Assembly: GCA_964606465.1 (NCBI GenBank)
Contig: CAZSGI010000019.1
Location: 1 to 13,041 of the forward strand
From: CG10-46-32 sp964606465
GTDB taxonomy: Bacteria > Patescibacteriota > Patescibacteriia > UBA2169
DNA length: 13,041 nucleotides
Direction of reading: 5' to 3'
The notes under the pieces are model-generated. The model saw nothing but the letters and a program-made list of their open reading frames with translations, searched no databases and had not been told where the DNA came from. The stretch's first letter is position 1, and every line of letters starts with the position of its first letter. Of this stretch, positions 8,612 through 13,041 are shown piece by piece. The translations under genes and the position numbers were made by a program.

Positions 8612-8711
8612 NNNNNNNNNNNNNNNNNNNNNNNNNNNNNNNNNNNNNNNNNNNNNNNNNNNNNNNNNNNNNNNNNNNNNNNNNNNNNNNNNNNNNNNNN
8701 NNNNNNNNNNN
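8612..8711. other. Assembly gap, exactly 100 N
   Basis: One hundred consecutive N is the conventional placeholder for a scaffold gap of unknown length. It follows directly on the repetitive Gln and Gly/Ser tail, where short-read assembly commonly breaks. The true distance, and any gene or strand change inside, cannot be known from this sequence. The missing content must include the 3' end of the DUF5667 gene and the first part of miaA if the join is correct. Confidence 0.97.
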
Positions 8712-9422
8712 CCCCACCATCTGATTGACGTCGTTCGGCCTGGTGACGATTTTTCTGTTGCTGATTTTCAGAAACTCGCCTTTGACGCGATTGACGATAT
8801 CATCAAACGCGGCAAGCTCCCCGTCATCGTGGGCGGCACCGCGCTGTACGCGTACGCGGTGATTGATAACTACCAACTGACAAACACGCCGCAAGACAGA
8901 GAGCTGCGGAAAAAACTTGCGACAAAAACGCTCCCGGAGCTGCAGGCAATGGTTCCTCCGGACGCGCTGAATCAAGATGATTACCAAAACCCGCGCCGCC
9001 TCATCCGCGCCATAGAAAAGCTGGAGGCAGGCTCACCGCTCCGCTCCGGCAAAAAGCCGCCGCAATACGCAACCCTCATCCTTGGAATTGACGTTCCGCG
9101 CGCCGAGCTCTACAAAAAAATCAACCAACGCGTTGATGCGCGCATCCAACAGGGCATGATTGAGGAAGTTGAACGTCTGCAGCAAAATGGCGTGCGTGAC
9201 GAATGGCTCATAAACCTCGGGCTTGAATATCAGTGGATTACCGAGTATCTGCAAGGCACTTGGGCAAAAGACGAAATGACTGAACGCTTGAAAGGCGCGA
9301 TCCACGCGTTCGCGAGGAGGCAGATGACGTGGTTTGGCCGCGACGAGCGGATGGTCTGGGTGCGCAACGCAGGAGAAGCCCACTGCGCGGCGCGTGAATT
9401 TTTGAAAAAAAAGGCGGCCTGA
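8712..9422 (+). CDS. miaA: tRNA dimethylallyltransferase, N-terminus lost in the gap
   Basis: MiaA transfers a dimethylallyl group to N6 of A37 in tRNAs that read codons starting with U. The 236 residues present correspond to the C-terminal three quarters of a family usually about 300 long. Recognisable blocks in order: PHHLIDVVRPGDDFSVADFQ, LPVIVGGTALYAYAV, NPRRLIRAIEKLE, LILGIDVPRAELYKKIN, INLGLEYQWITEYL and FARRQMTWFGRD. The P-loop (GPTASGKT-type) and substrate-binding N-terminus lie in or beyond the N run. The frame happens to match that of the gene left of the gap, which fuses them into one apparent 1160-codon protein; this is coincidence. The last codons overlap a minus-strand terminator that ends the converging small gene. 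Confidence 0.95.
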   Translation, partial: PHHLIDVVRPGDDFSVADFQKLAFDAIDDIIKRGKLPVIVGGTALYAYAVIDNYQLTNTPQDRELRKKLATKTLPELQAMVPPDALNQDDYQNPRRLIRAIEKLEAGSPLRSGKKPPQYATLILGIDVPRAELYKKINQRVDARIQQGMIEEVERLQQNGVRDEWLINLGLEYQWITEYLQGTWAKDEMTERLKGAIHAFARRQMTWFGRDERMVWVRNAGEAHCAAREFLKKKAA

Positions 9423-9447
9423 CTCGCAGAACTTCACGAGCCAGGCC
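9405..9447 (-). terminator. Intrinsic terminator for the minus-strand CxxC gene, overlapping the miaA end
   Basis: On the minus strand GGCCTGGCTCG (9447-9437) and CGAGTCAGGCC (9426-9416) form an 11-bp stem with a single G-U wobble and a 10-base loop. It is followed by GCC and eight T (9412-9405). The wobble becomes an A-C mismatch on the plus strand and no T run follows there, so the element points leftward. It starts 33 bases after the stop of the 77-residue CDS, which supports that CDS being expressed. The miaA stop TGA (9420-9422) lies within the stem. Confidence 0.85.
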
Positions 9448-9480
9448 AAAGGCGTGGACGGCATCAGCAAGCCGGCTTCA

Positions 9481-9714
9481 TCACACGTCGCGGGTTTCCG
9501 CGCACCTGTCGCAGGTCCTGTGCCGTATGGGCCCAGGAAGATACATTGCATTGCGCTCCACCCACCTGTTGCCCAGGAAAAACCGCAGGCATCGGGGACA
9601 GCGGAGCTGCCCTTCGCGGTGCGCCTGGCTGGAAAGGAGCACGGTTGGCCCCGGGTTCTTCCCTTGCGGAAGCGGTTCCCGCATGGCGATGCGTAGGTCT
9701 GTTCCTCCTGCCAT
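9481..9714 (-). CDS. Small CxxC/CxxC putative zinc-ribbon protein (77 aa)
   Basis: Not a family I recognise. The 77-residue protein has C39-P-R-C42 and C68-D-R-C71 with 25 residues between, the layout of a four-Cys zinc ribbon or treble clef, in an Arg-rich C-terminal half (RCPRCLRFFLGNRWVER). Residues 1-36 are polar and probably flexible. The start at 9714 is chosen because GGGGGAGG lies 10 bases upstream. The frame is open on to GTG 9783, but no ribosome-binding site stands at a usable distance there. It lies alone between gatB and the 3' end of miaA, with an intrinsic terminator 33 bases after its stop and a folded leader before it. A nucleic-acid or ribosome-associated role is possible from the basic zinc-ribbon look, but that is inference. 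Confidence 0.65.
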   Translation of the reverse strand: MAGGTDLRIAMREPLPQGKNPGPTVLLSSQAHREGQLRCPRCLRFFLGNRWVERNAMYLPGPIRHRTCDRCAETRDV

Positions 9715-9718
9715 AGCT

Positions 9719-9740
9719 ACGAATCCTCCCCCAGATTCGC
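9719..9740 (-). promoter_or_regulatory. Hairpin presenting the Shine-Dalgarno of the CxxC gene
   Basis: On the minus strand CGAATC (9739-9734) pairs with GATTCG (9725-9720), extended by one G-U wobble. The eight-base loop is TGGGGGAG, which holds most of the GGGGGAGG ribosome-binding site; the rest lies at the start of the 3' arm. The ATG is five bases beyond the stem. Such a fold could tune translation, for example by metal, temperature or protein binding, but no known riboswitch class is recognised. Confidence 0.5.
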
Positions 9741-9750
9741 GTGACGGATG

Positions 9751-9767
9751 AGCCGTATCGGACGGCT
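9751..9767 (-). repeat. Leader hairpin upstream of the CxxC gene
   Basis: AGCCGT and ACGGCT form a perfect 6-bp stem around a five-base loop, about 10 bases before the Shine-Dalgarno hairpin. It adds to a strongly folded leader. Alone, a 6-bp stem in GC-rich DNA is weak evidence. Confidence 0.4.
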
Positions 9768-9780
9768 GGAACTCTTGAAC

Positions 9781-9825
9781 CACTCACTGCTTCGTTCGCG
9801 ACGCCTCCTTACGTCTGCTTGAGTG
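9781..9825 (-). repeat. Nested inverted repeat with a perfect anti-SD match in its loop
   Basis: An outer 6-bp repeat (CACTCA at 9781-9786, TGAGTG at 9820-9825) encloses a GACG/CGTC hairpin (9800-9815). On the minus strand the inner loop is TAAGGAGG, an ideal Shine-Dalgarno sequence, yet no start codon lies 4-12 bases after it; the nearest is GTG about 26 bases away. It could be a ribosome stand-by site, a decoy or a remnant of an upstream start. Confidence 0.4.
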
Positions 9826-9834
9826 AAAAGGACA

Positions 9835-9945
9835 CAAAAACGGCTCCGCTTTCAGGGGAGCCGTTTTCGGAATGGAAAAATGGTTGACGCGCCGGAGCAG
9901 GAGTCCGGCTTCGCCCGATGCTCGGTTGTGGCGTTCTGATGCATC
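9835..9945 (-). ncRNA. Candidate small RNA or leader RNA between gatB and the CxxC gene
   Basis: About 111 bases bounded by a promoter-like element (9952-9981) and an intrinsic terminator (9836-9868), with no convincing reading frame. Inside are two perfect hairpins before the terminator stem: CCGA/TCGG (9915-9925, three-base loop) and GCCGGA/TCCGGC (9891-9909, seven-base loop). No known RNA family is recognised: no tRNA T-loop, no SRP, 6S or RNase P consensus. It may be a stand-alone sRNA or the attenuated leader of the downstream gene; the sequence cannot separate these. Confidence 0.35.
9836..9868 (-). terminator. Bidirectional intrinsic terminator
   Basis: CGGCTCC (9841-9847) and GGAGCCG (9857-9863) form a 7-bp GC stem. 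Flanking A4/T4 extend it to 11 bp, with a nine-base loop. On the minus strand it ends in five T, on the plus strand in four T before CGG. It can therefore end minus transcripts coming from gatB or from the promoter at 9952-9981, and less well plus transcripts from miaA. It could also be an attenuator before the CxxC gene. Confidence 0.8.
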
Positions 9946-9951
9946 CCTTCC

Positions 9952-9981
9952 AGTATACCCCCACCTCCTCGCCGGGCGCAA
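9952..9981 (-). promoter_or_regulatory. Sigma-70-like promoter just downstream of gatB
   Basis: On the minus strand the -35 is TTGCGC (9981-9976), spacer 18, -10 TATACT (9957-9952), which matches TATAAT at five of six positions. The start would fall near 9945. The -35 is mediocre (TTG kept). Position 18 bases after the gatB stop argues for a separate transcript from here. Confidence 0.45.
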
Positions 9982-9998
9982 ACCGAACTTGTGGATAA

Positions 9999-11501
9999 TC
10001 ACTTTGCGAGCGCCTTTTTGAGCAGTTTTGAAACCGCAACAGGGTCAGCCTTGCCCCGCGTTTTTGCCATCACCTGACCCACAAAATACTGGAACACCGC
10101 CGCTTTGCCGCTGGTATACTCGCGAACCTGTTTAGGGTTGCTGTTGACGACACCAGCGACGATTTGGACCAGTGACCCGTCGTCCTCCATGGCGCCGAGG
10201 TCTTTCTCTCGCAGGATATCCGAAGGGTCGCCGCCGCGTGCGAGCATTTCCTCAAGGATGCGTTGAGCGTTGGACGCGTTTACCCGCGCCTCGTACACCA
10301 TGGTGATGAGCTCTGCCATGTTCTCGGGGGTGATGCTCTCTTCCGAAATTGACGCGCCCGCCGCGCGCAAAACGCCGAGCAGCTTTGAGAGCAGCCAGCT
10401 CGCGAGGAGTTTTGAGAGCTTCTTTTTGTCGCGCTCCCATATCTCGTCCGCGCTCGCTTCCGGATCTCGCGACGTAAGCCACACCTTGAGCTCGGAAATC
10501 ACCTCTTCCGCGTACCGCGCGAGCGTGAGATCGGCAGCGAACGTCTTCGCGTCAACCGGATTGAATCCGTATTCGTTGACAAACCGCTCACGGACCTCGC
10601 CGGGCAGTTCGGGAATCTCTCTCCTGGTGCGGGCCACCCAAGCCGCGTCAAAATTAAGCTCCGGGATGTCCGGATCCGGAAAGTACCGGTAGTCCGATGA
10701 CTCCTCTTTGTCGCGCTGGGAAACGGTTTTGGCGCTGTCCTCGTCCCAGCCCCGCGTGCCCTGCTCCTCGGGCGCCCGGCCGGTTTCTTCCCACACCGCT
10801 CTCTGGCGTTTGACCTCGTACGCAAGCGCGCGTTCAACTGCCTTGAATGAGTTGAGATTTTTGACTTCAGTTTTCGGGAAAAATTCATCCGACCCCTCTG
10901 GCCGCAACGAGACATTGGCATCACACCGCAGGTGCCCTTTTTCCATGTCAGCGTCAGACACCCCGAGGTAGCGCATGATGAGCCGGAGCTCGCGCAAAAA
11001 CTCGCCCGCCTCCTCCGGGCTCCGGATGTCGGCCTCGGTTACGATTTCCAAAAGCGGCGTGCCGGCACGGTTAAAATCCACGAATGATTCGCCCTTGTTA
11101 TTGTGCAAAAGTTTGGCCGCGTCCTCTTCCAAATGCAACCGGTGGATACGGACCGTACGCCTCTCGCCACCCATGACCACGGTCATTGACCCTTTCACGC
11201 CGATGGGCTCGTCGTACTGCGAGATTTGGTACGCTTTTGGCAGGTCCGGGTAAAAGTAGTGCTTGCGGTCAAATTTTGAATGGCGGGGAATTTCGCAGTG
11301 CAAGGCGAGCGCGGTCAAAACGGCCCACGCAATGGCCTGCTTGTTGGGAAGGGGCAAGGTGCCCGGGTGCCCCAGGCAGATGGGGCAGATGGCGGTGTTT
11401 GGCTCCGCATTTTCTCCGGCGTTTGAGCACGAGCAGAACATCTTGCTCTTGGTTTTCAGCTGAACATGTATCTCTAAACCAATGACGGTTTCAAGCTTCA
11501 T
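9999..11501 (-). CDS. gatB: Asp-tRNA(Asn)/Glu-tRNA(Gln) amidotransferase subunit B
   Basis: GatB of the GatCAB complex, which converts Glu-tRNA(Gln) to Gln-tRNA(Gln), and Asp-tRNA(Asn) to Asn-tRNA(Asn), with ammonia made by GatA. 500 residues, slightly longer than the usual 475-480. The start ETVIGLEIHVQLKTKSKMFCSC is diagnostic. Zinc ligands C23, C25, C39 and C42 are present (FCSC...CPIC), followed by LGHPGTLPLPN, FDRKHYFYPDLPKAYQISQYD and the DYRYFPDPDIP motif. The C-terminal YqeY-type tRNA-binding domain covers about 350-495. AGGA stands five bases before the ATG. gatA and gatC are not adjacent. A terminator lies 32 bases upstream of the start, so gatB needs its own promoter or readthrough; no convincing -35/-10 pair is seen in that short space. 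Presence of GatB implies the indirect route for Gln- and/or Asn-tRNA. Confidence 0.98.
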   Translation of the reverse strand: MKLETVIGLEIHVQLKTKSKMFCSCSNAGENAEPNTAICPICLGHPGTLPLPNKQAIAWAVLTALALHCEIPRHSKFDRKHYFYPDLPKAYQISQYDEPIGVKGSMTVVMGGERRTVRIHRLHLEEDAAKLLHNNKGESFVDFNRAGTPLLEIVTEADIRSPEEAGEFLRELRLIMRYLGVSDADMEKGHLRCDANVSLRPEGSDEFFPKTEVKNLNSFKAVERALAYEVKRQRAVWEETGRAPEEQGTRGWDEDSAKTVSQRDKEESSDYRYFPDPDIPELNFDAAWVARTRREIPELPGEVRERFVNEYGFNPVDAKTFAADLTLARYAEEVISELKVWLTSRDPEASADEIWERDKKKLSKLLASWLLSKLLGVLRAAGASISEESITPENMAELITMVYEARVNASNAQRILEEMLARGGDPSDILREKDLGAMEDDGSLVQIVAGVVNSNPKQVREYTSGKAAVFQYFVGQVMAKTRGKADPVAVSKLLKKALAK

Positions 11502-11532
11502 ATATATCCTAGATTACCACAAAAAATCCAAC

Positions 11533-11567
11533 AAAAAAAGGGGGGTGCCACACTCATGGCAACCCCC
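11533..11567 (-). terminator. Intrinsic terminator after the small membrane protein pair
   Basis: On the minus strand GGGGGTTGCCA (11567-11557) pairs with TGGCACCCCCC (11550-11540) around a six-base loop, with one T-C mismatch, and is followed by seven T (11539-11533). It begins 18 bases after the stop of the 68-residue gene and lies immediately before gatB, separating the two transcription units. Confidence 0.88.
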
Positions 11568-11585
11568 GCGGCAACCCCAGCCTCA

Positions 11586-11792
11586 TCAGTGGACCGCGCG
11601 CCGCGCCGGAGCATGGGTAAGCTCCATGGCAAGGACCGAGAGGCACACGAACACTCCATCCAGAACGAACGCAACCGCGAACGAGAGCGGGAACGCTCCC
11701 AAGGGATGCACGCCCGCCTCCCAGAAGACGAACCCTCCGGGAATCCAGCACGCGGATACCGCAAGCGCGAGTGAGAAAAAGAGCGCACCCAT
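11586..11792 (-). CDS. Small membrane protein, two predicted helices (68 aa)
   Basis: No family recognised. The 68-residue protein is almost all hydrophobic: helix one at about 3-24 (FFSLALAVSACWIPGGFVFW) and helix two at about 32-55 (FPLSFAVAFVLDGVFVCLSV). A basic tail, APARRAVH, suggests a cytoplasmic C-terminus. A GAGAGG motif 11 bases before the ATG overlaps the end of the preceding gene, 15 bases separate the two frames, and a strong terminator follows. The context (promoter, two ORFs, terminator) supports a real gene more than its content does. The opposite strand also has an open frame here, but it encodes a highly charged, repetitive product without a ribosome-binding site. Confidence 0.55.
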   Translation of the reverse strand: MGALFFSLALAVSACWIPGGFVFWEAGVHPLGAFPLSFAVAFVLDGVFVCLSVLAMELTHAPARRAVH

Positions 11793-11807
11793 CAGAGAAC
11801 CATCCTC

Positions 11808-12086
11808 TCAATTGACGCCGGGCAGACCCTCGGGTATGCCCAGCACGTCGCTCGTGAAGGCTCCGGCAACGATGCCGAAGAAGCATCCCGCAACCATGAT
11901 GGCGGCCGCGCCAAGCGCGGACTCTATGCAGGATGCGACAAGAACCGCAGTCAAGAGGACCAGCGCGAACGGCACGGACGGCACGAAGAGCCGCAAGCCG
12001 GGCTCCTTACAAACCTCGGGGACGCGCACGACCGAGCGATGCGCTGCAGGTCCTGCGTCGGGCGAAGCCAGTATCGCAGCAGGCAT
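11808..12086 (-). CDS. Small membrane protein, helical hairpin (92 aa)
   Basis: No family recognised. The start at 12086 is chosen because GGAGG lies seven bases upstream; an in-frame extension to 12161 has no such site and would cover the promoter. Residues 1-32 are polar with K27 and R32 next to the membrane, followed by helix one at about 33-53 (FVPSVPFALVLLTAVLVASC) and helix two at about 57-77 (ALGAAAIMVAGCFFGIVAGA). The tight ESALG turn gives a helical hairpin, probably with both ends in the cytoplasm. First gene of a two-gene unit driven by the promoter at 12143-12171. The glycine- and alanine-rich helices suggest close packing or oligomerisation, which is inference. Confidence 0.65.
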   Translation of the reverse strand: MPAAILASPDAGPAAHRSVVRVPEVCKEPGLRLFVPSVPFALVLLTAVLVASCIESALGAAAIMVAGCFFGIVAGAFTSDVLGIPEGLPGVN

Positions 12087-12142
12087 GGTTTTGCCTCCGT
12101 ATTGAAGTGTACGAAAAAGAACTTCCCTCCCGCATGACACAA

Positions 12143-12171
12143 CGTATATCACTAAACTCAAAAATCGTCAA
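12143..12171 (-). promoter_or_regulatory. Sigma-70 promoter for the small membrane protein pair
   Basis: On the minus strand: -35 TTGACG (12171-12166), spacer exactly 17, -10 TATACG (12148-12143), with TG one base before the -10 (extended -10). The start would fall near 12137, giving a leader of about 50 bases to the ATG at 12086. The -35 overlaps the folA stop TGA. This is the best-formed complete promoter in the window. Confidence 0.72.
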
Positions 12172-12656
12172 TTGCGCACGTACTCGGCAATTATAAATAC
12201 ATGCCCATCGCTCTCTGCGGGCTCGGTGCGCGAAACTTCCTTGAATTCCGAGTAATCTGGAAAAAACGTGTCAGCGTCAAACGTTCCTTCCACGTGCGTC
12301 AGGTACAGCTTATCCAGGTATGGCATTGCTGCCTGATAGATTTCCCCTCCGCCAATCACGAAAATCTCTTCCTGGTCATGCTTTTTAGCTTCTAGGATGG
12401 CGTCTTCAACTGACGAAACCACAACACAGCCGTCCGCGCGGTAGCCCGGAGAGCGGGTGATGACCATGTTGACGCGGCCCGGCAACGCCCGTCCGATTGA
12501 CTCGTGCGTCTTGCGGCCCATGATGATCGGGTGGCCCATGGTAACCGCCTTGAAGTACTGCTGCTCACCCGGAATCTTCCATGGAATCTTTCCGTCTTTT
12601 CCCAATTCCCTGTTTTTTCCGATTGCCGCAATGGCGCTGATGACTGGTTTGCTCAT
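12168..12656 (-). CDS. folA: Dihydrofolate reductase
   Basis: Reduces dihydrofolate to tetrahydrofolate with NADPH, regenerating the folate used by thymidylate synthase next door. 162 residues from the ATG at 12656, the normal bacterial length. Motifs in order: ISAIAAIGKNRELGKDGKIPW (the Met20-loop region), catalytic acid E31 in WKIPGEQQYFK (Glu instead of the commoner bacterial Asp), GHPIIMGRKTHESIGRALPGR, VIGGGEIYQAAMP, LYLTHVEGTFDADTFFPDY. The frame is open to TTG 12674, but that would add six residues inside thyA and is not needed. The ATG comes seven bases after the thyA stop without a clear Shine-Dalgarno, so translation is probably coupled to thyA. The stop overlaps the next promoter. 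Confidence 0.97.
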   Translation of the reverse strand: MSKPVISAIAAIGKNRELGKDGKIPWKIPGEQQYFKAVTMGHPIIMGRKTHESIGRALPGRVNMVITRSPGYRADGCVVVSSVEDAILEAKKHDQEEIFVIGGGEIYQAAMPYLDKLYLTHVEGTFDADTFFPDYSEFKEVSRTEPAESDGHVFIIAEYVRN

Positions 12657-12662
12657 GCCGCC

Positions 12663-12668
12663 ATTATA
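12663..12668 (-). promoter_or_regulatory. Possible -10 element giving a leaderless folA transcript
   Basis: A perfect TATAAT on the minus strand contains the thyA stop TAA and ends so that the A of the folA ATG is the seventh base downstream, exactly where transcription would begin. No matching -35 and no extended TG are seen, so it may be chance; readthrough from thyA is the simpler model. Confidence 0.3.
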
Positions 12669-13041
12669 CCGCAATCGGAGCTTTTATGGCAGGGTGCGGG
12701 TCATAGCCGACCAGCTCAAAATCGCCAAACGTGAATTCAAAGATATTTTTGACCGCGGGGTTGATGCGCATCTCGGGCAGCGGCCGCGGCGCGCGAGAGA
12801 GCTGCTCGTTGACCTGCTCAAAGTGGTTGCGGTAGATGTGCGCGTCCCCGAGGATGTGCACGAACTCGGCCGGAACCAAATCGCACACCTGCGCCACCAT
12901 CATGGTGAGGAGCGAGTACGAGGCGATGTTGAACGGCACGCCCAAAAACATGTCGCAGCTGCGCTGGTACAGGAGGCACGAGAGCTTGCCGTTTGCCACG
13001 TAGAACTGGAAAAACGTGTGGCACGGCGGCAAGGCCATCTT
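12664..13041 (-). CDS. thyA: Thymidylate synthase ThyA, C-terminal part (5' end outside the window)
   Basis: Converts dUMP to dTMP using methylenetetrahydrofolate, releasing the dihydrofolate that FolA recycles. The 125 residues present are the C-terminal half of a protein of usually about 264. The catalytic Cys is in MALPPCHTFFQFYV, followed by the phosphate- and dUMP-binding QRSCDMFLGVPFNIASYSLL, HILGDAHIYRNH, and the closing loop and terminus HPAIKAPIAV. This is classical ThyA, not the flavin-dependent ThyX. It is the first gene seen of a minus-strand thyA-folA pair; the MA at the window edge is internal, not a start. Confidence 0.98.
   Translation of the reverse strand, partial: KMALPPCHTFFQFYVANGKLSCLLYQRSCDMFLGVPFNIASYSLLTMMVAQVCDLVPAEFVHILGDAHIYRNHFEQVNEQLSRAPRPLPEMRINPAVKNIFEFTFGDFELVGYDPHPAIKAPIAV

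Noticed and set aside
9454..9751. Plus-strand frames of 74-80 codons opposite the CxxC gene
   Set aside because: No Shine-Dalgarno, no motif, and no terminator after them. The minus strand has all three.
9885..9998. Possible tRNA or tmRNA, suggested by CAACCA before a T run and several short stems
   Set aside because: No GTTCGA-type T-loop, no acceptor stem pairing with the CCA end, no anticodon arm in register.
9784..10002. Minus-strand 72-codon frame between gatB and the CxxC gene
   Set aside because: No ribosome-binding site, composition without pattern, and it would read through the 9836-9868 terminator hairpin.
11482..12105. Plus-strand 207-codon frame over the small membrane protein unit
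   Set aside because: Thr/Ser/Pro/Arg-rich product without a fold or ribosome-binding site, running through the minus-strand terminator and both better-supported small genes.
12657..12674. Upstream TTG start for folA adding six residues
   Set aside because: It lies inside thyA with no ribosome-binding site. DHFR proteins normally begin right before the ISAIAAIG strand, which fits the ATG at 12656.

Overview
The window reads as a compact, visibly GC-rich bacterial genome fragment, most likely from the Candidate Phyla Radiation (Patescibacteria, Parcubacteria-like). Three things point there. A secreted protein carries a recognisable DUF5667 domain. A single-pass envelope protein resembles the baseplate-J-like family common in these genomes. 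The threonyl-tRNA synthetase is stripped to its catalytic and anticodon-binding parts. TGA is used as a normal stop (miaA, gatB, folA, the small genes), so the UGA-recoded lineages (Gracilibacteria, Absconditabacteria) are unlikely. The taxonomic call is an inference from protein content, not from a marker gene.

Plus strand, 4-9422: dnaE (replicative polymerase alpha subunit) is followed after one base by a membrane-anchored baseplate-J-like protein. That gene overlaps thrS by 26 bases, so the three look like one operon. An extended -10 promoter overlaps the thrS stop codon and reads into a very long secreted protein: signal peptide, DUF5667, degenerate helical repeats, then a glutamine-rich tail. 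This gene runs into a run of exactly 100 N. On the far side, by chance in the same frame, is the C-terminal three quarters of miaA. The continuous 1160-codon frame across the N run is an assembly artefact.

Minus strand, 13041-9405 (read right to left): thyA (5' end outside the window) and folA form a tight nucleotide-synthesis pair. Next comes a self-contained unit of promoter, two tiny two-helix membrane proteins and a terminator; then gatB. The 576 bases between gatB and miaA hold a possible promoter, a short structured RNA ending in an intrinsic terminator, a 77-codon CxxC/CxxC protein with a folded leader, and a strong terminator that overlaps the miaA stop codon.

Most recognisable genes are information-processing or DNA-precursor housekeeping (DnaE, ThrRS, MiaA, GatB, ThyA, DHFR). 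The undescribed material is the DUF5667/Gln-rich protein, the baseplate-J-like protein, the pair of small membrane proteins, and the CxxC protein with its structured upstream region. I saw no insertion sequence, CRISPR array, rRNA or tRNA by eye.
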